Positions 25,478-34,382 of a stretch of 64,000 bases of DNA are shown piece by piece. Under the pieces are notes generated by a model that ran no database searches, was not told where the DNA came from, and saw nothing but the letters and a program-made list of their open reading frames with translations. This stretch comes from Flavobacterium sp. N502540. GTDB lineage: Bacteria > Bacteroidota > Bacteroidia > Flavobacteriales > Flavobacteriaceae. Numbering within the stretch: the stretch's first letter is position 1; the number at the start of each line of letters is the position of its first letter. The stretch covers positions 2,108,001-2,172,000 of the forward strand of contig NZ_CP110012.1 of NCBI RefSeq assembly GCF_025947365.1, given 5' to 3'. The translations under genes were made by a program, and so were the position numbers.

Positions 25478-25633
25478 TCCAATATTGTTTAATGATTTTT
25501 ATGTATGTCATACAACTTTTGTAAGACGGGTGCAAAATTAGAACTTTTTTCCGAGAAAATAAATTTTAATACTGAAAAAATTAAACATTTGGTATATATG
25601 TGCAATGTTTAACTTTTTGGAATAAGATTTGGA

Positions 25634-26089
25634 TTAAAATAATTTAGCAACTTCCTGATTTACGAATTCTAAAAATCGTTCGTCAGCTTCTGTAAATGGA
25701 TCTATAACATGACTGTCGATATCAATCTGACCAATATTTACTCCATCAACAAATAACGGAACAACAATTTCAGATTTAACAGTAAAGCTGCAGGCAATAT
25801 AATTGTCCTGCGCTGCAACATCCGGCACTACAAAATTGGCATTACTTTCGGCTACCTGACCGCAGATTCCTTTCCCGAAAGGAATAACGGTATGATCAGT
25901 TTCAGCTCCAACATACGGGCCTAGGTGTAAGGTTTTGTTCTCGTGATTAGCAAAATAAAAACCAACCCAATTATAGTATTCGATATTCTCGTTCAATAAC
26001 TGGCAGATTGCTAATAATTTTTCGTCTCTAACTAATGCGGTGTCAGAAACAATAGCGCTTATTTTTGGTTGTAATTCTTGAAATGTCAT
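25634..26089 (-). CDS. GAF-domain protein, free methionine-(R)-sulfoxide reductase type
   Basis: 151 residues, a single GAF domain. The signature YNWVGFYF, LGPYVG, FGKGICGQVAE, YIACSFTVKSEIVVPL and IGQIDIDS matches fRMsr enzymes, which reduce free methionine-R-sulfoxide with redox cysteines. The Cys in GICG and the Cys in IAC are present; a third cysteine found in some members is not seen. A TACTTTTG box lies upstream (26107-26114, minus). It is divergent from xrtF. Confidence 0.85.
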   Translation of the reverse strand: MTFQELQPKISAIVSDTALVRDEKLLAICQLLNENIEYYNWVGFYFANHENKTLHLGPYVGAETDHTVIPFGKGICGQVAESNANFVVPDVAAQDNYIACSFTVKSEIVVPLFVDGVNIGQIDIDSHVIDPFTEADERFLEFVNQEVAKLF

Positions 26090-26160
26090 GATGTTAAGAT
26101 TTTATACAAAAGTATTTAAAGCTAAACTCAAAAAATACATAAATTTGAAAAAAAATTTCG

Positions 26161-26697
26161 TTGAAAAAATATCTCGTACAGTTTAAACCCTTCCTTATTT
26201 TTATAGGCACTTTTTTTGCCGCCTATATTGTACTCACCTTGTTATATAAGTTTTATCTGAATGGTTTTGGATCAAATGAAGTCGATGGAGTAACCAACAC
26301 TGTAGGACGAAATGTCGAACAATTGATGCAGGGTTTTAATTGTGATATTAAGATTCATAAAAGCCTTACTGATTCCTGGATGGAGGTTTGGTACAATAAG
26401 CACTATTCTGTTCGGATTGTTGAAGGCTGTAATGCGGTAAGCGTTATGATTTTGTTTGTTGCTTTTGTGCTTGCTTTTTCTGGAAAGTTCAAAGCCACTT
26501 TGTTGTTTATAGTGTTTGGAATCTTCTCTATTTATGTTTTAAATGTAGCGAGAATTGCAATATTGGTTGTTTTATTGTTTCGTTTTCCGGAACAGGATCA
26601 TTTCTTGCACGGAACTTTGTTTCCTTTGATTATTTATGGTTTCGTTTTTCTTTTGTGGATTATTTGGGTAAATAAATTTTCGAAGTATGCTAAATAG
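26161..26697 (+). CDS. xrtF: Exosortase family protein XrtF
   Basis: 178 residues from a TTG; the next ATG is more than 50 codons in, past the first membrane helix, so TTG is the sensible start. Polytopic inner-membrane cysteine transpeptidase of the exosortase/archaeosortase family. The catalytic set is Cys90 in RIVEGCNAVS, Arg131 in LNVARIAILV and His150 in HFLHGT. Exosortases cut C-terminal sorting signals of exported proteins. A TAAATTTG box sits 13 bases upstream. It overlaps its partner by 11 bases. No substrate gene is adjacent. Confidence 0.9.
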   Translation: MKKYLVQFKPFLIFIGTFFAAYIVLTLLYKFYLNGFGSNEVDGVTNTVGRNVEQLMQGFNCDIKIHKSLTDSWMEVWYNKHYSVRIVEGCNAVSVMILFVAFVLAFSGKFKATLLFIVFGIFSIYVLNVARIAILVVLLFRFPEQDHFLHGTLFPLIIYGFVFLLWIIWVNKFSKYAK

Positions 26698-27133
26698 AAT
26701 CCTCGAACATAAGTCCAAATTAATAATCGCGGTTGCGATTGTATTGTGTTTTGCAGTTATCAGAGCTTTTGAAAATCAGCTGTTCTATGATCCGTTTTTG
26801 GATTATTTTGACGGCAATTTTAAAAATTTGCCTTTTCCAGAGGTAAAAACTTTTACTCTTTTTCTGAATTTGTTACTTCGGTATGTCCTGAACACTGTTT
26901 TGTCTTTGGCATTGATCTATGTTTTGTTTCAGGATCGGGATATGCTTCAATTTAGTTTGTTGCTGTATGTGTTTTTTGCTGTGATACTTTTGGGGATGTT
27001 TTTTGTCGTTCTTGAATGTTTTGCAGAAGGAAACTGGCTTCTTTTTTATGTGCGAAGATTCATTATTCAGCCCATATTTGTGTTACTATTTATTCCTGCA
27101 TTTTATTATCAGCAGCAAAATTTAAAAAAATAA
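26687..27133 (+). CDS. Exosortase F-associated membrane protein
   Basis: 148 residues with about four hydrophobic segments (about 12-27, 60-82, 91-117, 126-142). It has the length, position and style (ENQLFYDPFLDYFDGNFKN near the N-terminus) of the small proteins always found beside XrtF in flavobacteria. The 11-base overlap with xrtF implies coupled translation. It may position or hold the sorting enzyme; the biochemical role is unknown. Confidence 0.85.
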   Translation: MLNRILEHKSKLIIAVAIVLCFAVIRAFENQLFYDPFLDYFDGNFKNLPFPEVKTFTLFLNLLLRYVLNTVLSLALIYVLFQDRDMLQFSLLLYVFFAVILLGMFFVVLECFAEGNWLLFYVRRFIIQPIFVLLFIPAFYYQQQNLKK

Positions 27134-27178
27134 TACTTTATTCAGTCTTTTTTGGAGTCTTTTAAATAATTTTGCAGT

Positions 27179-27574
27179 ATGAAACTAAAAAAGTGTACCG
27201 GATTATTTTTAGCCTTCCTATTATTGGTCTCCAATATTGGGTTTGCTTTTGATGTGCACTATTGTGGTGGAGAGATTGCTTCAGTTTCATTGAATACAAC
27301 AGCAGCAGCTCCGGAAAAGAATTGTTGCGGAATCTCTGAAAAAAAAGCATCTTGCTGTAAAGATAAAGTAGTTCATTTTGAAAAGAAATCAGATGATGCT
27401 ACCTTAAAGTTTTTCTTCTTCCAGTTTGCTTTTCCTATGGCAGTTCAGGAATATCAACCGATTGTTTTCCTTGGAATTGTAAATTTCAAAAGCAATCAGG
27501 TTATTTCTTATTATTCTGATGCCAATGCACCGCCTTTATTTAAGTTGTATCACCAGTATATTTTTTATTCCTGA
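27179..27574 (+). CDS. HYC_CC_PP family secreted protein
   Basis: 131 residues with a signal peptide (about 6-24). Named motifs are all visible: HYC (27-29, VHYCGGE), two CC pairs (49-50 in NCCG and 59-60 in SCCK) and PP in ANAPPLFK near the C-terminus. The cysteine/histidine pattern suggests metal binding in the periplasm. It precedes a TonB receptor and an HMA protein on the same strand, an arrangement I associate with copper or related metal handling. The metal is inference. Confidence 0.85.
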   Translation: MKLKKCTGLFLAFLLLVSNIGFAFDVHYCGGEIASVSLNTTAAAPEKNCCGISEKKASCCKDKVVHFEKKSDDATLKFFFFQFAFPMAVQEYQPIVFLGIVNFKSNQVISYYSDANAPPLFKLYHQYIFYS

Positions 27575-27686
27575 TTTTAATGTTTAGATCCAGGCCTTTT
27601 TGGCTTGCGCTATGCTGTTTGTTTATTTCTCCTTTTGAAGAAATTCTATAGAAACAGCTTTCTATTTAACATTAAATCATTTTTTT

Positions 27687-29693
27687 ATGCAAAAAAGTAT
27701 ACTGCTTTTTGTGGCATTTTTGCTATCCGTATCTGCGTTTTCGCAAGAAGATCTGCAGGAAGTAAAAATCACAAAAAAGCAAAAAGGAATAAAAAAATCC
27801 TATACGCTTACATCCAATACTACTGTTATTACCAGCAAGGAGTTATTAAAAGCAGCCTGCTGTAACCTGGCCGAGAGTTTCGAAACAAATCCTTCGATTG
27901 ATGTGAATTTTTCGGATGCTTTAACCGGAACCAAACAAATTAAAATGCTTGGCTTAACAAGCCCTTATTTATTAATCACCGAAGAGAATCTTCCCTCTGT
28001 ACGCGGGGCTTCACAAGCCTATGGATTATCGTTTACTCCGGGAACATGGATCGAAAGTGTTCAGATTACAAAAGGAGCGGGGAGTGTTATCAATGGTTAT
28101 GAGAGCATTTCCGGACAGATTAATACTGAACTTTTAAAACCATTAAACGACATCCCGTTTTTTTTAAATGCTTATGGCTCCACAGATGCTCGTTTTGAGC
28201 TGAATACCCATTTTAATAGAAAGCTGTCGGATAAATGGGCAACAAGTTTGTTTGTTCATGGTAATGCGCGTGTAGCAAAGAACGATATGAACGACGACGG
28301 TTTTTTGGATAATCCGTTGGGAAAACAGATTAATGTTTTGAATCGTTACCAATATTACAATCCCGACAGTGGTTTAGTAAGTTTTATCAATTTCAGGTAT
28401 ATGAATGATAAAAAACAGACCGGAGAACTTGATTTTGATAAGGATACAGATCGCGGAACGAAAAATCACTGGGGTTCAGAAATCAATACAGAACGTTTTG
28501 ATGTTTCTACAAAAATTGGATATGTCTTTAAAGACATGCCGTATCAAAGTATCGGTTTTCAGAATGCCTTTAATACCCATAATCAGAACTCTTACTTTGG
28601 ACTGAGCCTTTATGATATCAGACAAAATAGTTTTTATTCGAACTTAATCTTCAATTCGATTATCAACAATACGAAGCATAAGTTTTCTACCGGATTAAAT
28701 TTTGCTTATGATCAGTATCAGGAGTTTGTAAATGTAAACGATTACAGCCGAATCGATAATTCTGTAGGAGCATTTTTCGAATACACTTATGATAATACAG
28801 ATAATTTTAGTTTGATTTTAGGAGGCAGGGTAGACAATCACAATCGATTGGGGTTATTTGTTACGCCACGTTTACACATGCGATACAATCCCTGGAAGTT
28901 TGGAGTGCTTCGTGTTTCGGCAGGAAGAGGGAAACGTTCGGCTAATATCTTTGCCGAAAATCAGCAGCTTTTTGCAAGTTCGAGAACTTTTTCAATTTTA
29001 GATCAAGGTGGGAAAATTTATGGATTGGATCCGGAAATCGCATGGAATTATGGGGTGAGTTTTTCTCAGAAATTCCGTCTTTTTAATAAAAACGCAGAAG
29101 TAGGATTTGATTTCTATCGTACCGATTTTCAAAATCAGGCCGTTGTAGATTTGATGCAAAGTCCGCAGGATGTTTTGTTTTATAATTTAAAAGGAAGCTC
29201 GTTTGCCAATAGCTTTCAGGCAGAATTTAATTTCGAATTGATTCATAACCTGAATTTAAGAACGGCTTACAAGTATTACGACATTCAAACGGATTATCTG
29301 AGAGGAACTTTTCAGCGTCCTTTGCAGGCGAAACACCGCTTTTTGGGGAATCTTGAATACGAAACCCAAGTAAATGAGGGTAAGCAATGGAAATTTGATT
29401 ATACATTTAACTGGTCTGGTAAACAACAATTACCTTATACGGCATCAAATCCAGTTGCGGATCAATTCCCTGATTTTTCACCTTCGTATGCGGTGATGAA
29501 TGTTCAGGTAACGCGAATTCTTTCGTCTGTTTTTGAAGTATACGTAGGAGGGGAAAATATTGGGAATTACAAACAGGAAAAAGCCATTTTAGGAGCTTCA
29601 GATCCATTTGGTCCTAATTTTGATGCTTCTGTTGCGTATGCTCCTATTTTTGGGCAGATGTATTACGCGGGATTGCGTTTTAAGATAAAATAG
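27687..29693 (+). CDS. TonB-dependent receptor, metal-handling context
   Basis: 668 residues. Signal peptide (to about 20), then a plug with no carboxypeptidase-like extension (STTVITSKELLKA-type start, a CC pair in AACCNLAESFETNPSIDV, KMLGLTSPYLLITEENLP), and an outer-membrane barrel ending FKIK after YYAGLR. The CC in the plug is unusual and suits a thiophilic metal ligand. It follows the HYC_CC_PP gene by 112 bases and precedes the HMA gene by 125 bases that hold short repeats. Ligand not proven. Confidence 0.9.
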   Translation: MQKSILLFVAFLLSVSAFSQEDLQEVKITKKQKGIKKSYTLTSNTTVITSKELLKAACCNLAESFETNPSIDVNFSDALTGTKQIKMLGLTSPYLLITEENLPSVRGASQAYGLSFTPGTWIESVQITKGAGSVINGYESISGQINTELLKPLNDIPFFLNAYGSTDARFELNTHFNRKLSDKWATSLFVHGNARVAKNDMNDDGFLDNPLGKQINVLNRYQYYNPDSGLVSFINFRYMNDKKQTGELDFDKDTDRGTKNHWGSEINTERFDVSTKIGYVFKDMPYQSIGFQNAFNTHNQNSYFGLSLYDIRQNSFYSNLIFNSIINNTKHKFSTGLNFAYDQYQEFVNVNDYSRIDNSVGAFFEYTYDNTDNFSLILGGRVDNHNRLGLFVTPRLHMRYNPWKFGVLRVSAGRGKRSANIFAENQQLFASSRTFSILDQGGKIYGLDPEIAWNYGVSFSQKFRLFNKNAEVGFDFYRTDFQNQAVVDLMQSPQDVLFYNLKGSSFANSFQAEFNFELIHNLNLRTAYKYYDIQTDYLRGTFQRPLQAKHRFLGNLEYETQVNEGKQWKFDYTFNWSGKQQLPYTASNPVADQFPDFSPSYAVMNVQVTRILSSVFEVYVGGENIGNYKQEKAILGASDPFGPNFDASVAYAPIFGQMYYAGLRFKIK

Positions 29694-29695
29694 AG

Positions 29696-29792
29696 GTGAA
29701 AAGTGAAATGTTATTTGTAAAATGTGAAAAGTGAAATGTGGAAATTCAACCATCTTACATAAATCATCTCACATAAAACATCTAACATAAAA
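29696..29792. repeat. Short direct repeats between receptor and HMA genes
   Basis: GTGAAAAGTGAAATGT occurs twice exactly (29696-29711 and 29724-29739). Three tandem 14-mers follow: CATCTTACATAAAT, CATCTCACATAAAA and CATCTAACATAAAA (29751-29792), ending 26 bases before the HMA ATG. Confidence 0.85.
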
Positions 29793-29818
29793 AAAAATAA
29801 CATTAAATAATAAACAAG

Positions 29819-30160
29819 ATGAATAGAATAATTTTAATTGCACTAGTAACTTTTTTAGGATTTTCAGCTCAGGCTCAAACTAAAAAGAACAAGAATTTAA
29901 AGTATACAACAGAAGTAAATGGTACTTGTGAGCAATGCAAAAAGCGTATTGAAAAAGCCGCTTTTAGTGTTCCTGGTGTAAAATCGGCGGTTTGGGATAT
30001 TAACACGCATCAGCTTGCGGTGATTTTGAACGAAGAAAAATCATCTACGGCAGATTTAAATGCCGTTATTGCTAAGGTAGGGCATGATACTAAAGAGGTT
30101 AAAGCTACGGATGCTGATTATGATAATCTACATTCCTGCTGCAAATATGTAAGAGAATAA
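29819..30160 (+). CDS. Periplasmic heavy-metal-associated (HMA) protein
   Basis: 113 residues with a signal peptide ending AQAQ (20). The HMA fold has the metal site GTCEQC (Cys37 and Cys40) followed by KKRIEKAAFSVPGVKSAVWD, the usual helix and strand. A C-terminal HSCC adds further ligands. HMA proteins bind and hand over Cu(I) or similar soft metals. Downstream of the receptor, it may take the imported metal. A strong terminator ends the unit. Confidence 0.9.
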   Translation: MNRIILIALVTFLGFSAQAQTKKNKNLKYTTEVNGTCEQCKKRIEKAAFSVPGVKSAVWDINTHQLAVILNEEKSSTADLNAVIAKVGHDTKEVKATDADYDNLHSCCKYVRE

Positions 30161-30166
30161 AAAACA

Positions 30167-30196
30167 AAAGAGCCCGGGTTTGTATCCGGGCTTTTA
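30167..30196 (+). terminator. Terminator of the HMA gene
   Basis: GC-rich stem AGCCCGG / CCGGGCT with A/T flanks and a short T-tract. Confidence 0.8.
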
Positions 30197-30289
30197 ATAG
30201 TTAATTTATCTTTAAAATATGGCTTTTAATTGTGGTTGAAGCAAATTATTGTTAATTTCACCACCTTATAAATATAACCAAGCGCATTT

Positions 30290-30970
30290 ATGAATAATTT
30301 TGATTGGACTCAATTAATCAACCCTGAATTTTATATAACATTAAGCATCGGAGGGGTTCAAATTGGTTTATTTATTGTTCTCTTTATAGTTTTTGCTGAA
30401 ACAGGACTTTTTGCAGGATTTTTTCTCCCGGGAGACAGTTTACTTTTTTTAGCAGGCATTTACAGTCGTGACTTAATGCAGAATGTTGTTGATATACCAA
30501 CAGATTTTCTTAATGTATTTATACTTTCGACTCTGGTTGCTATAATGGGAGTATTAGGAAATATGACCGGATATTGGTTTGGTGCCAAAAGCGGTTATTA
30601 TTTGTTTAAAAAAGAAGATTCTTTTTGGTTCAAGAAAAAATATTTATTGCAATCAAAAGACTTCTTTGAGAAGTACGGTGGAAAAGCAATTATCTACGCA
30701 CGTTTTCTTCCAATTTTCAGAACTTTCGCGCCTATTGTGGCAGGAATAGTTTCGATGGATAAAAAGAAATTCATGTTTTTTAATGTTCTAAGTTCTTTCT
30801 TATGGTCGTTTATACTGATCTTCGCCGGACACTATTTGTATGGAGTGTTTTTGAAAGAAGGAATAGATTTAAAACATCACATCGAATACATCATTATTAT
30901 AATTGTTATCATATCTACATTTCCTGTATTGATAAAACTCTTTAAAAAGAGACCAAGCGAAAAGATATAA
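30290..30970 (+). CDS. DedA/SNARE-associated family membrane protein
   Basis: 226 residues. The family core is clear: ETGLFAGFFLPGDSLLFLAG (about 42-61), then the re-entrant region GYWFGAKSGYYLF, KYGGKAIIYARFLPIFRTFAPIVAG (about 124-148) and two C-terminal helices. The glutamate, the GDS aspartate and the RF.P.R arginines are the functional residues. DedA proteins are inner-membrane lipid transporters or scramblases, with undecaprenyl phosphate recycling as a known role of relatives. Single gene with its own terminator. Confidence 0.93.
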   Translation: MNNFDWTQLINPEFYITLSIGGVQIGLFIVLFIVFAETGLFAGFFLPGDSLLFLAGIYSRDLMQNVVDIPTDFLNVFILSTLVAIMGVLGNMTGYWFGAKSGYYLFKKEDSFWFKKKYLLQSKDFFEKYGGKAIIYARFLPIFRTFAPIVAGIVSMDKKKFMFFNVLSSFLWSFILIFAGHYLYGVFLKEGIDLKHHIEYIIIIIVIISTFPVLIKLFKKRPSEKI

Positions 30971-30986
30971 TTCAAATAAAATCTAT

Positions 30987-31025
30987 AAAAAAGTCCGAAG
31001 CAATTAAGTTTCGGACTTTTTTTAT
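30987..31025. terminator. Bidirectional terminator between DedA and rodA
   Basis: Stem AAAAAGTCCGAA / TTCGGACTTTTT with T-tracts in both directions; it serves the DedA gene and possibly the shape operon whose last gene, rodA, ends at 31167. Confidence 0.8.
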
Positions 31026-31123
31026 GTAATATGTTTTTCTTGTGAAATGTGAGTTGTGAAATATAGGATTTAAGAGAAACTTTAAACGTAAACCTTTGAA
31101 TCGTTGAGTCTCTGAATAAAAAA

Positions 31124-31162
31124 CTTAGCACCTTAGTACCTCAGAAGCTTAGTCTCTTTAAG
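31124..31162. repeat. CTTAG-type intergenic repeat
   Basis: CTTAGCACCTTAGTACCTCAG and then AAGCTTAGTCTCTTTAAG: CTTAG/CTCAG words at about 9-base spacing. A related unit in reverse orientation lies at 40978-41008. Confidence 0.5.
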
Positions 31163-31166
31163 AAAA

Positions 31167-32402
31167 CTACCATTCATTTACCTTATTGGCATCCATTTTT
31201 AAGAAGATAAACAGTAAAATTGTGAATCCCCAGAGTCCGGAACCTCCATAAGAAAAGAAAGGCAGAGGAACCCCAATTGTTGGGAAAATTCCAATAACCA
31301 TGGCAATGTTAACAAAGAAGTGTATAAACAAAATTCCGGCAACACAATACCCGTATACCCTGCTGAATTTTGTTTTTTGCCTTTCAGCCAGATAGATTAC
31401 TCTCAGAAATAAACCGGCAAAAAGCAAGATTACTACTAAAGACCCTGCAAAACCCCATTCTTCTCCAACGGTTGTGAAGATGTAATCGGTGTGTTGTTCA
31501 GGAACGAATCCTCCTTTGGTTTGAGTCCCTTCAAGGAAACCTTTTCCAATCCATCCCCCGGATCCAATAGCAATTTCAGATTGATTAGTGTTGTATCCAA
31601 TACCTTTCATATCAACACTTTTTCCTAATAAGATATTAAAACGGTCACGGTGGTGCTGTTTAAAAACATTATCGAAAACATAATCTACAGAGAAAACAAA
31701 AGCGGACATAACAGCTAAAAGAATACCGCTTAAGATAATATTTCTATCAACCACCCTGCCTTTGAAATGTATGATCGTCAAAACTCCTAAGGCAATTAAA
31801 ATAACCACATAAGGTTCCAGAACGAGTGTTAATACAAATAATAGAATGGTAATGAATCCAGTCCATACATACCAGGATGGTAGTCCTTCTCTATACAGTA
31901 CAATAATGAAAATACTATAAATTAAGGCGCTTCCCGGATCGGGTTGAGGTAAAATTAATAATACAGGTGAAAATACGATAGCCAAAGCTTGAAGCTGCCT
32001 GTTAGTGTCTTTCAGGTTGATTTGTGTGTCACTTAAATATTTGGCCAATGCCAATGAAGTGGCTGCCTTGGCAAACTCAGATGGCTGCAAAGTGAAGCTG
32101 CCAATAGCGTACCAACATCTTTGCCCGGCAATAGTTTTTCCAAATAAGAATAAACCGGCTAAGGACAATAGTGAAACGCCAAAAATAATAGTGGCGTATT
32201 TCTCGTAAAACTTTCCATCTACAAAAAGCACCACAAAAATCAGAGGAATGGTACATCCGATAAAGATTAATTGCTTTTGGTAAGTTCCTTCGGTTGATAA
32301 TAAAGAGGAAGAATAGATGTTCAGCCACCCTAATATCACCAACGAAATGTAGATAAAAACGCTTATCCAGTCAATGTTATTTTTTACACTTTGATTTTTC
32401 AT
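31167..32402 (-). CDS. rodA: Peptidoglycan glycosyltransferase RodA (SEDS)
   Basis: 411 residues with about ten transmembrane helices. The SEDS signature PLPFFSYGGSGLWGF is near the C-terminus and TDYIFTTVGEEWGF before it; QPSEFAK is an early conserved loop. RodA polymerises lipid II into glycan strands in the elongasome together with PBP2. It is the last gene of mreB-mreC-mreD-mrdA-rodA and lies 15 bases after mrdA. Confidence 0.96.
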   Translation of the reverse strand: MKNQSVKNNIDWISVFIYISLVILGWLNIYSSSLLSTEGTYQKQLIFIGCTIPLIFVVLFVDGKFYEKYATIIFGVSLLSLAGLFLFGKTIAGQRCWYAIGSFTLQPSEFAKAATSLALAKYLSDTQINLKDTNRQLQALAIVFSPVLLILPQPDPGSALIYSIFIIVLYREGLPSWYVWTGFITILLFVLTLVLEPYVVILIALGVLTIIHFKGRVVDRNIILSGILLAVMSAFVFSVDYVFDNVFKQHHRDRFNILLGKSVDMKGIGYNTNQSEIAIGSGGWIGKGFLEGTQTKGGFVPEQHTDYIFTTVGEEWGFAGSLVVILLFAGLFLRVIYLAERQKTKFSRVYGYCVAGILFIHFFVNIAMVIGIFPTIGVPLPFFSYGGSGLWGFTILLFIFLKMDANKVNEW

Positions 32403-32417
32403 TTGAAATAATCTTTG

Positions 32418-34382
32418 TTAGTTCTTTTTAGTGGTGTCTGATACTGTTTTCTTAACTTCTGCTTTTGGTGTCACCGGTTTAACGGGAACAATTTTAGCTT
32501 TTAAAGTAGAATCTTTCGGTGTAGATTCAATGGCACTGGCTTCGTTCATACCGCCCAGTTTTGCATACTCGCTGGCTAAGCTTTTGTTTAAAACCCTTGT
32601 TTCTAAATCGGTCCTGGTGATTTTATGTCTCAGATATTTTTCGATCATTAAACTGGCAATCGGACCCGCAACGGTAGCTCCAAATCCTCCATTTTCAATC
32701 ATAATTGCAATTGCAATTTTTGGATTATCCTTTGGTGCAAAAGCCACAAATATAGAGTGATCTTTAAGCTGTGTTCTTTTGCCGTTAATTTTTGCAAAAT
32801 TTTCCGCAGTACCTGTTTTTCCACAAATATCAATACCTTCTACCCGAAGTGCGTAAGCTGTTCCTTTGTTATACACATCAAACAAACCACTTATAACTGG
32901 CGGAAAATATTTTTGGTCAATTGTGGTAACATGTTTAGTGGTGAATTTTGCATCAATTTTCTTTCCTTCGATCTTTTTAATGATGTGAGGGGTATAATAG
33001 TATCCCTGATTGGCGACAGTTGCCATCATATTGGCTAGTTGAATAGGAGTCATTAGAACTTCTCCCTGACCAATAGCATTCGATACGATGGTTGTGCTTC
33101 TCCAGCCTCCGTTAGGATAAATTCTTTTATATGTTTTTGATGTTGGGATATTTCCTCTCTTACCTGTTGGAAGGTCATAGCCCATAAATTGTCCCAAGCC
33201 GAAACTTTTAATGTGATCGCTCCATACATCTACCGCCTTAGCAGGATTGTTGTATTTGTTAATGGTTAGCATGTAAGATTGTGCAAAATAGGTATTACAG
33301 GAATTGTAAATCCCATTGTGTAATTGATGAGGACCAAAACCGTGACATTTCATAAAACGGCCTCTACCATAGCTAAATCCATGGTGACACATAAAAGTGG
33401 TTTGCTCGTTGATAACGCCTTCCTGTAAAGCAACCAGACCGGTAAGAATTTTAAACGGAGAACCGGGAGGGTACTCTGCTAAAAGTCCTCTGTCGTATAA
33501 TGGTTTTGCAATCGAATCGTGATATAAAAGGGTGTAATTTTTAGATCGTTGTCTTCCAACTAAAATTCCCGGATCATAAGAAGGAGCAGTTACTAATGCC
33601 AAAATCTCCCCACTTTTAGGTTCGATAGCCACAATTCCTCCTCTTTTATTGATCATTAACTCTTCTCCGTATTTTTGAAGTTCGGCATCGATTGTTAAAT
33701 TGATGTCTTCTCCCGCTACGGCGATAGTATCGTATTTGCCCTCTTTGTAAGAGCCAATTTCCCTATTGTATTTGTCTTTCTGAATGTATTTTACACCTTT
33801 AATACCTCTAAGGATGTCTTCGTAGCTTTCTTCAACACCTTGCTTTCCAATTAAATCTCCACTATTGTAGTAAGGGTTTTTGGCAATCTGTCGTTCGTTT
33901 ACCTGTGTGATAAAGCCAAAGATGTTGGCGCCGTAATCTACTTCATAGTCACGAAGAGAACGCTTTTGGAAATAAAAGCCTTCATATTTTCGAATTTTTT
34001 CCTGAAAAGCGGCGAATTCATTTTTGTTTAGCTGTGCTAGAAATACCGAAGGCAATCTTGGGCTGTATACCTTGGCCTTGGCAATTCTTTTATCGTATTC
34101 TTCTCTGGTAATGTTTAATAAAGTACAGAATTCAGGAATATTAAGGTCTTCTTTGATTTCTCTTGGAATCACCATGATGTCATAAGAAGCCTGATTGGCA
34201 ACCAATAATTTTCCATGTCGATCATAAATATAACCTCTTTCTGGATAGTCATACTTTTTCTTTATGGCATTATTTTCGGATTTTAACTTAAACGAATCAT
34301 CGATAATCTGCAAATAAAAGATCCTGATCACTAGCAAGGATGCTGCAATAATAATTAAAGAGGGCAGCAAAACTTTTCTCAT
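32418..34382 (-). CDS. mrdA: Penicillin-binding protein 2
   Basis: 654 residues. One N-terminal membrane anchor (about 5-25), a dimerisation/pedestal domain with RGYIYDRHGKLLVANQ, and a transpeptidase domain with SPFK (active-site Ser in YPPGSPFKI), SCN (in YNSCNTYF) and KTG (in DICGKTGTAEN). It cross-links peptidoglycan during elongation and partners RodA. A basic, lysine-rich tail of about 50 residues follows the catalytic domain. It overlaps mreD by 4 bases. Confidence 0.96.
   Translation of the reverse strand: MRKVLLPSLIIIAASLLVIRIFYLQIIDDSFKLKSENNAIKKKYDYPERGYIYDRHGKLLVANQASYDIMVIPREIKEDLNIPEFCTLLNITREEYDKRIAKAKVYSPRLPSVFLAQLNKNEFAAFQEKIRKYEGFYFQKRSLRDYEVDYGANIFGFITQVNERQIAKNPYYNSGDLIGKQGVEESYEDILRGIKGVKYIQKDKYNREIGSYKEGKYDTIAVAGEDINLTIDAELQKYGEELMINKRGGIVAIEPKSGEILALVTAPSYDPGILVGRQRSKNYTLLYHDSIAKPLYDRGLLAEYPPGSPFKILTGLVALQEGVINEQTTFMCHHGFSYGRGRFMKCHGFGPHQLHNGIYNSCNTYFAQSYMLTINKYNNPAKAVDVWSDHIKSFGLGQFMGYDLPTGKRGNIPTSKTYKRIYPNGGWRSTTIVSNAIGQGEVLMTPIQLANMMATVANQGYYYTPHIIKKIEGKKIDAKFTTKHVTTIDQKYFPPVISGLFDVYNKGTAYALRVEGIDICGKTGTAENFAKINGKRTQLKDHSIFVAFAPKDNPKIAIAIMIENGGFGATVAGPIASLMIEKYLRHKITRTDLETRVLNKSLASEYAKLGGMNEASAIESTPKDSTLKAKIVPVKPVTPKAEVKKTVSDTTKKN

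Noticed and set aside
27605..27865. 86-codon plus-strand ORF overlapping the TonB receptor start
   Set aside because: Low-complexity cysteine/aromatic-rich translation in a different frame across the receptor's signal peptide; a shadow of the real gene.
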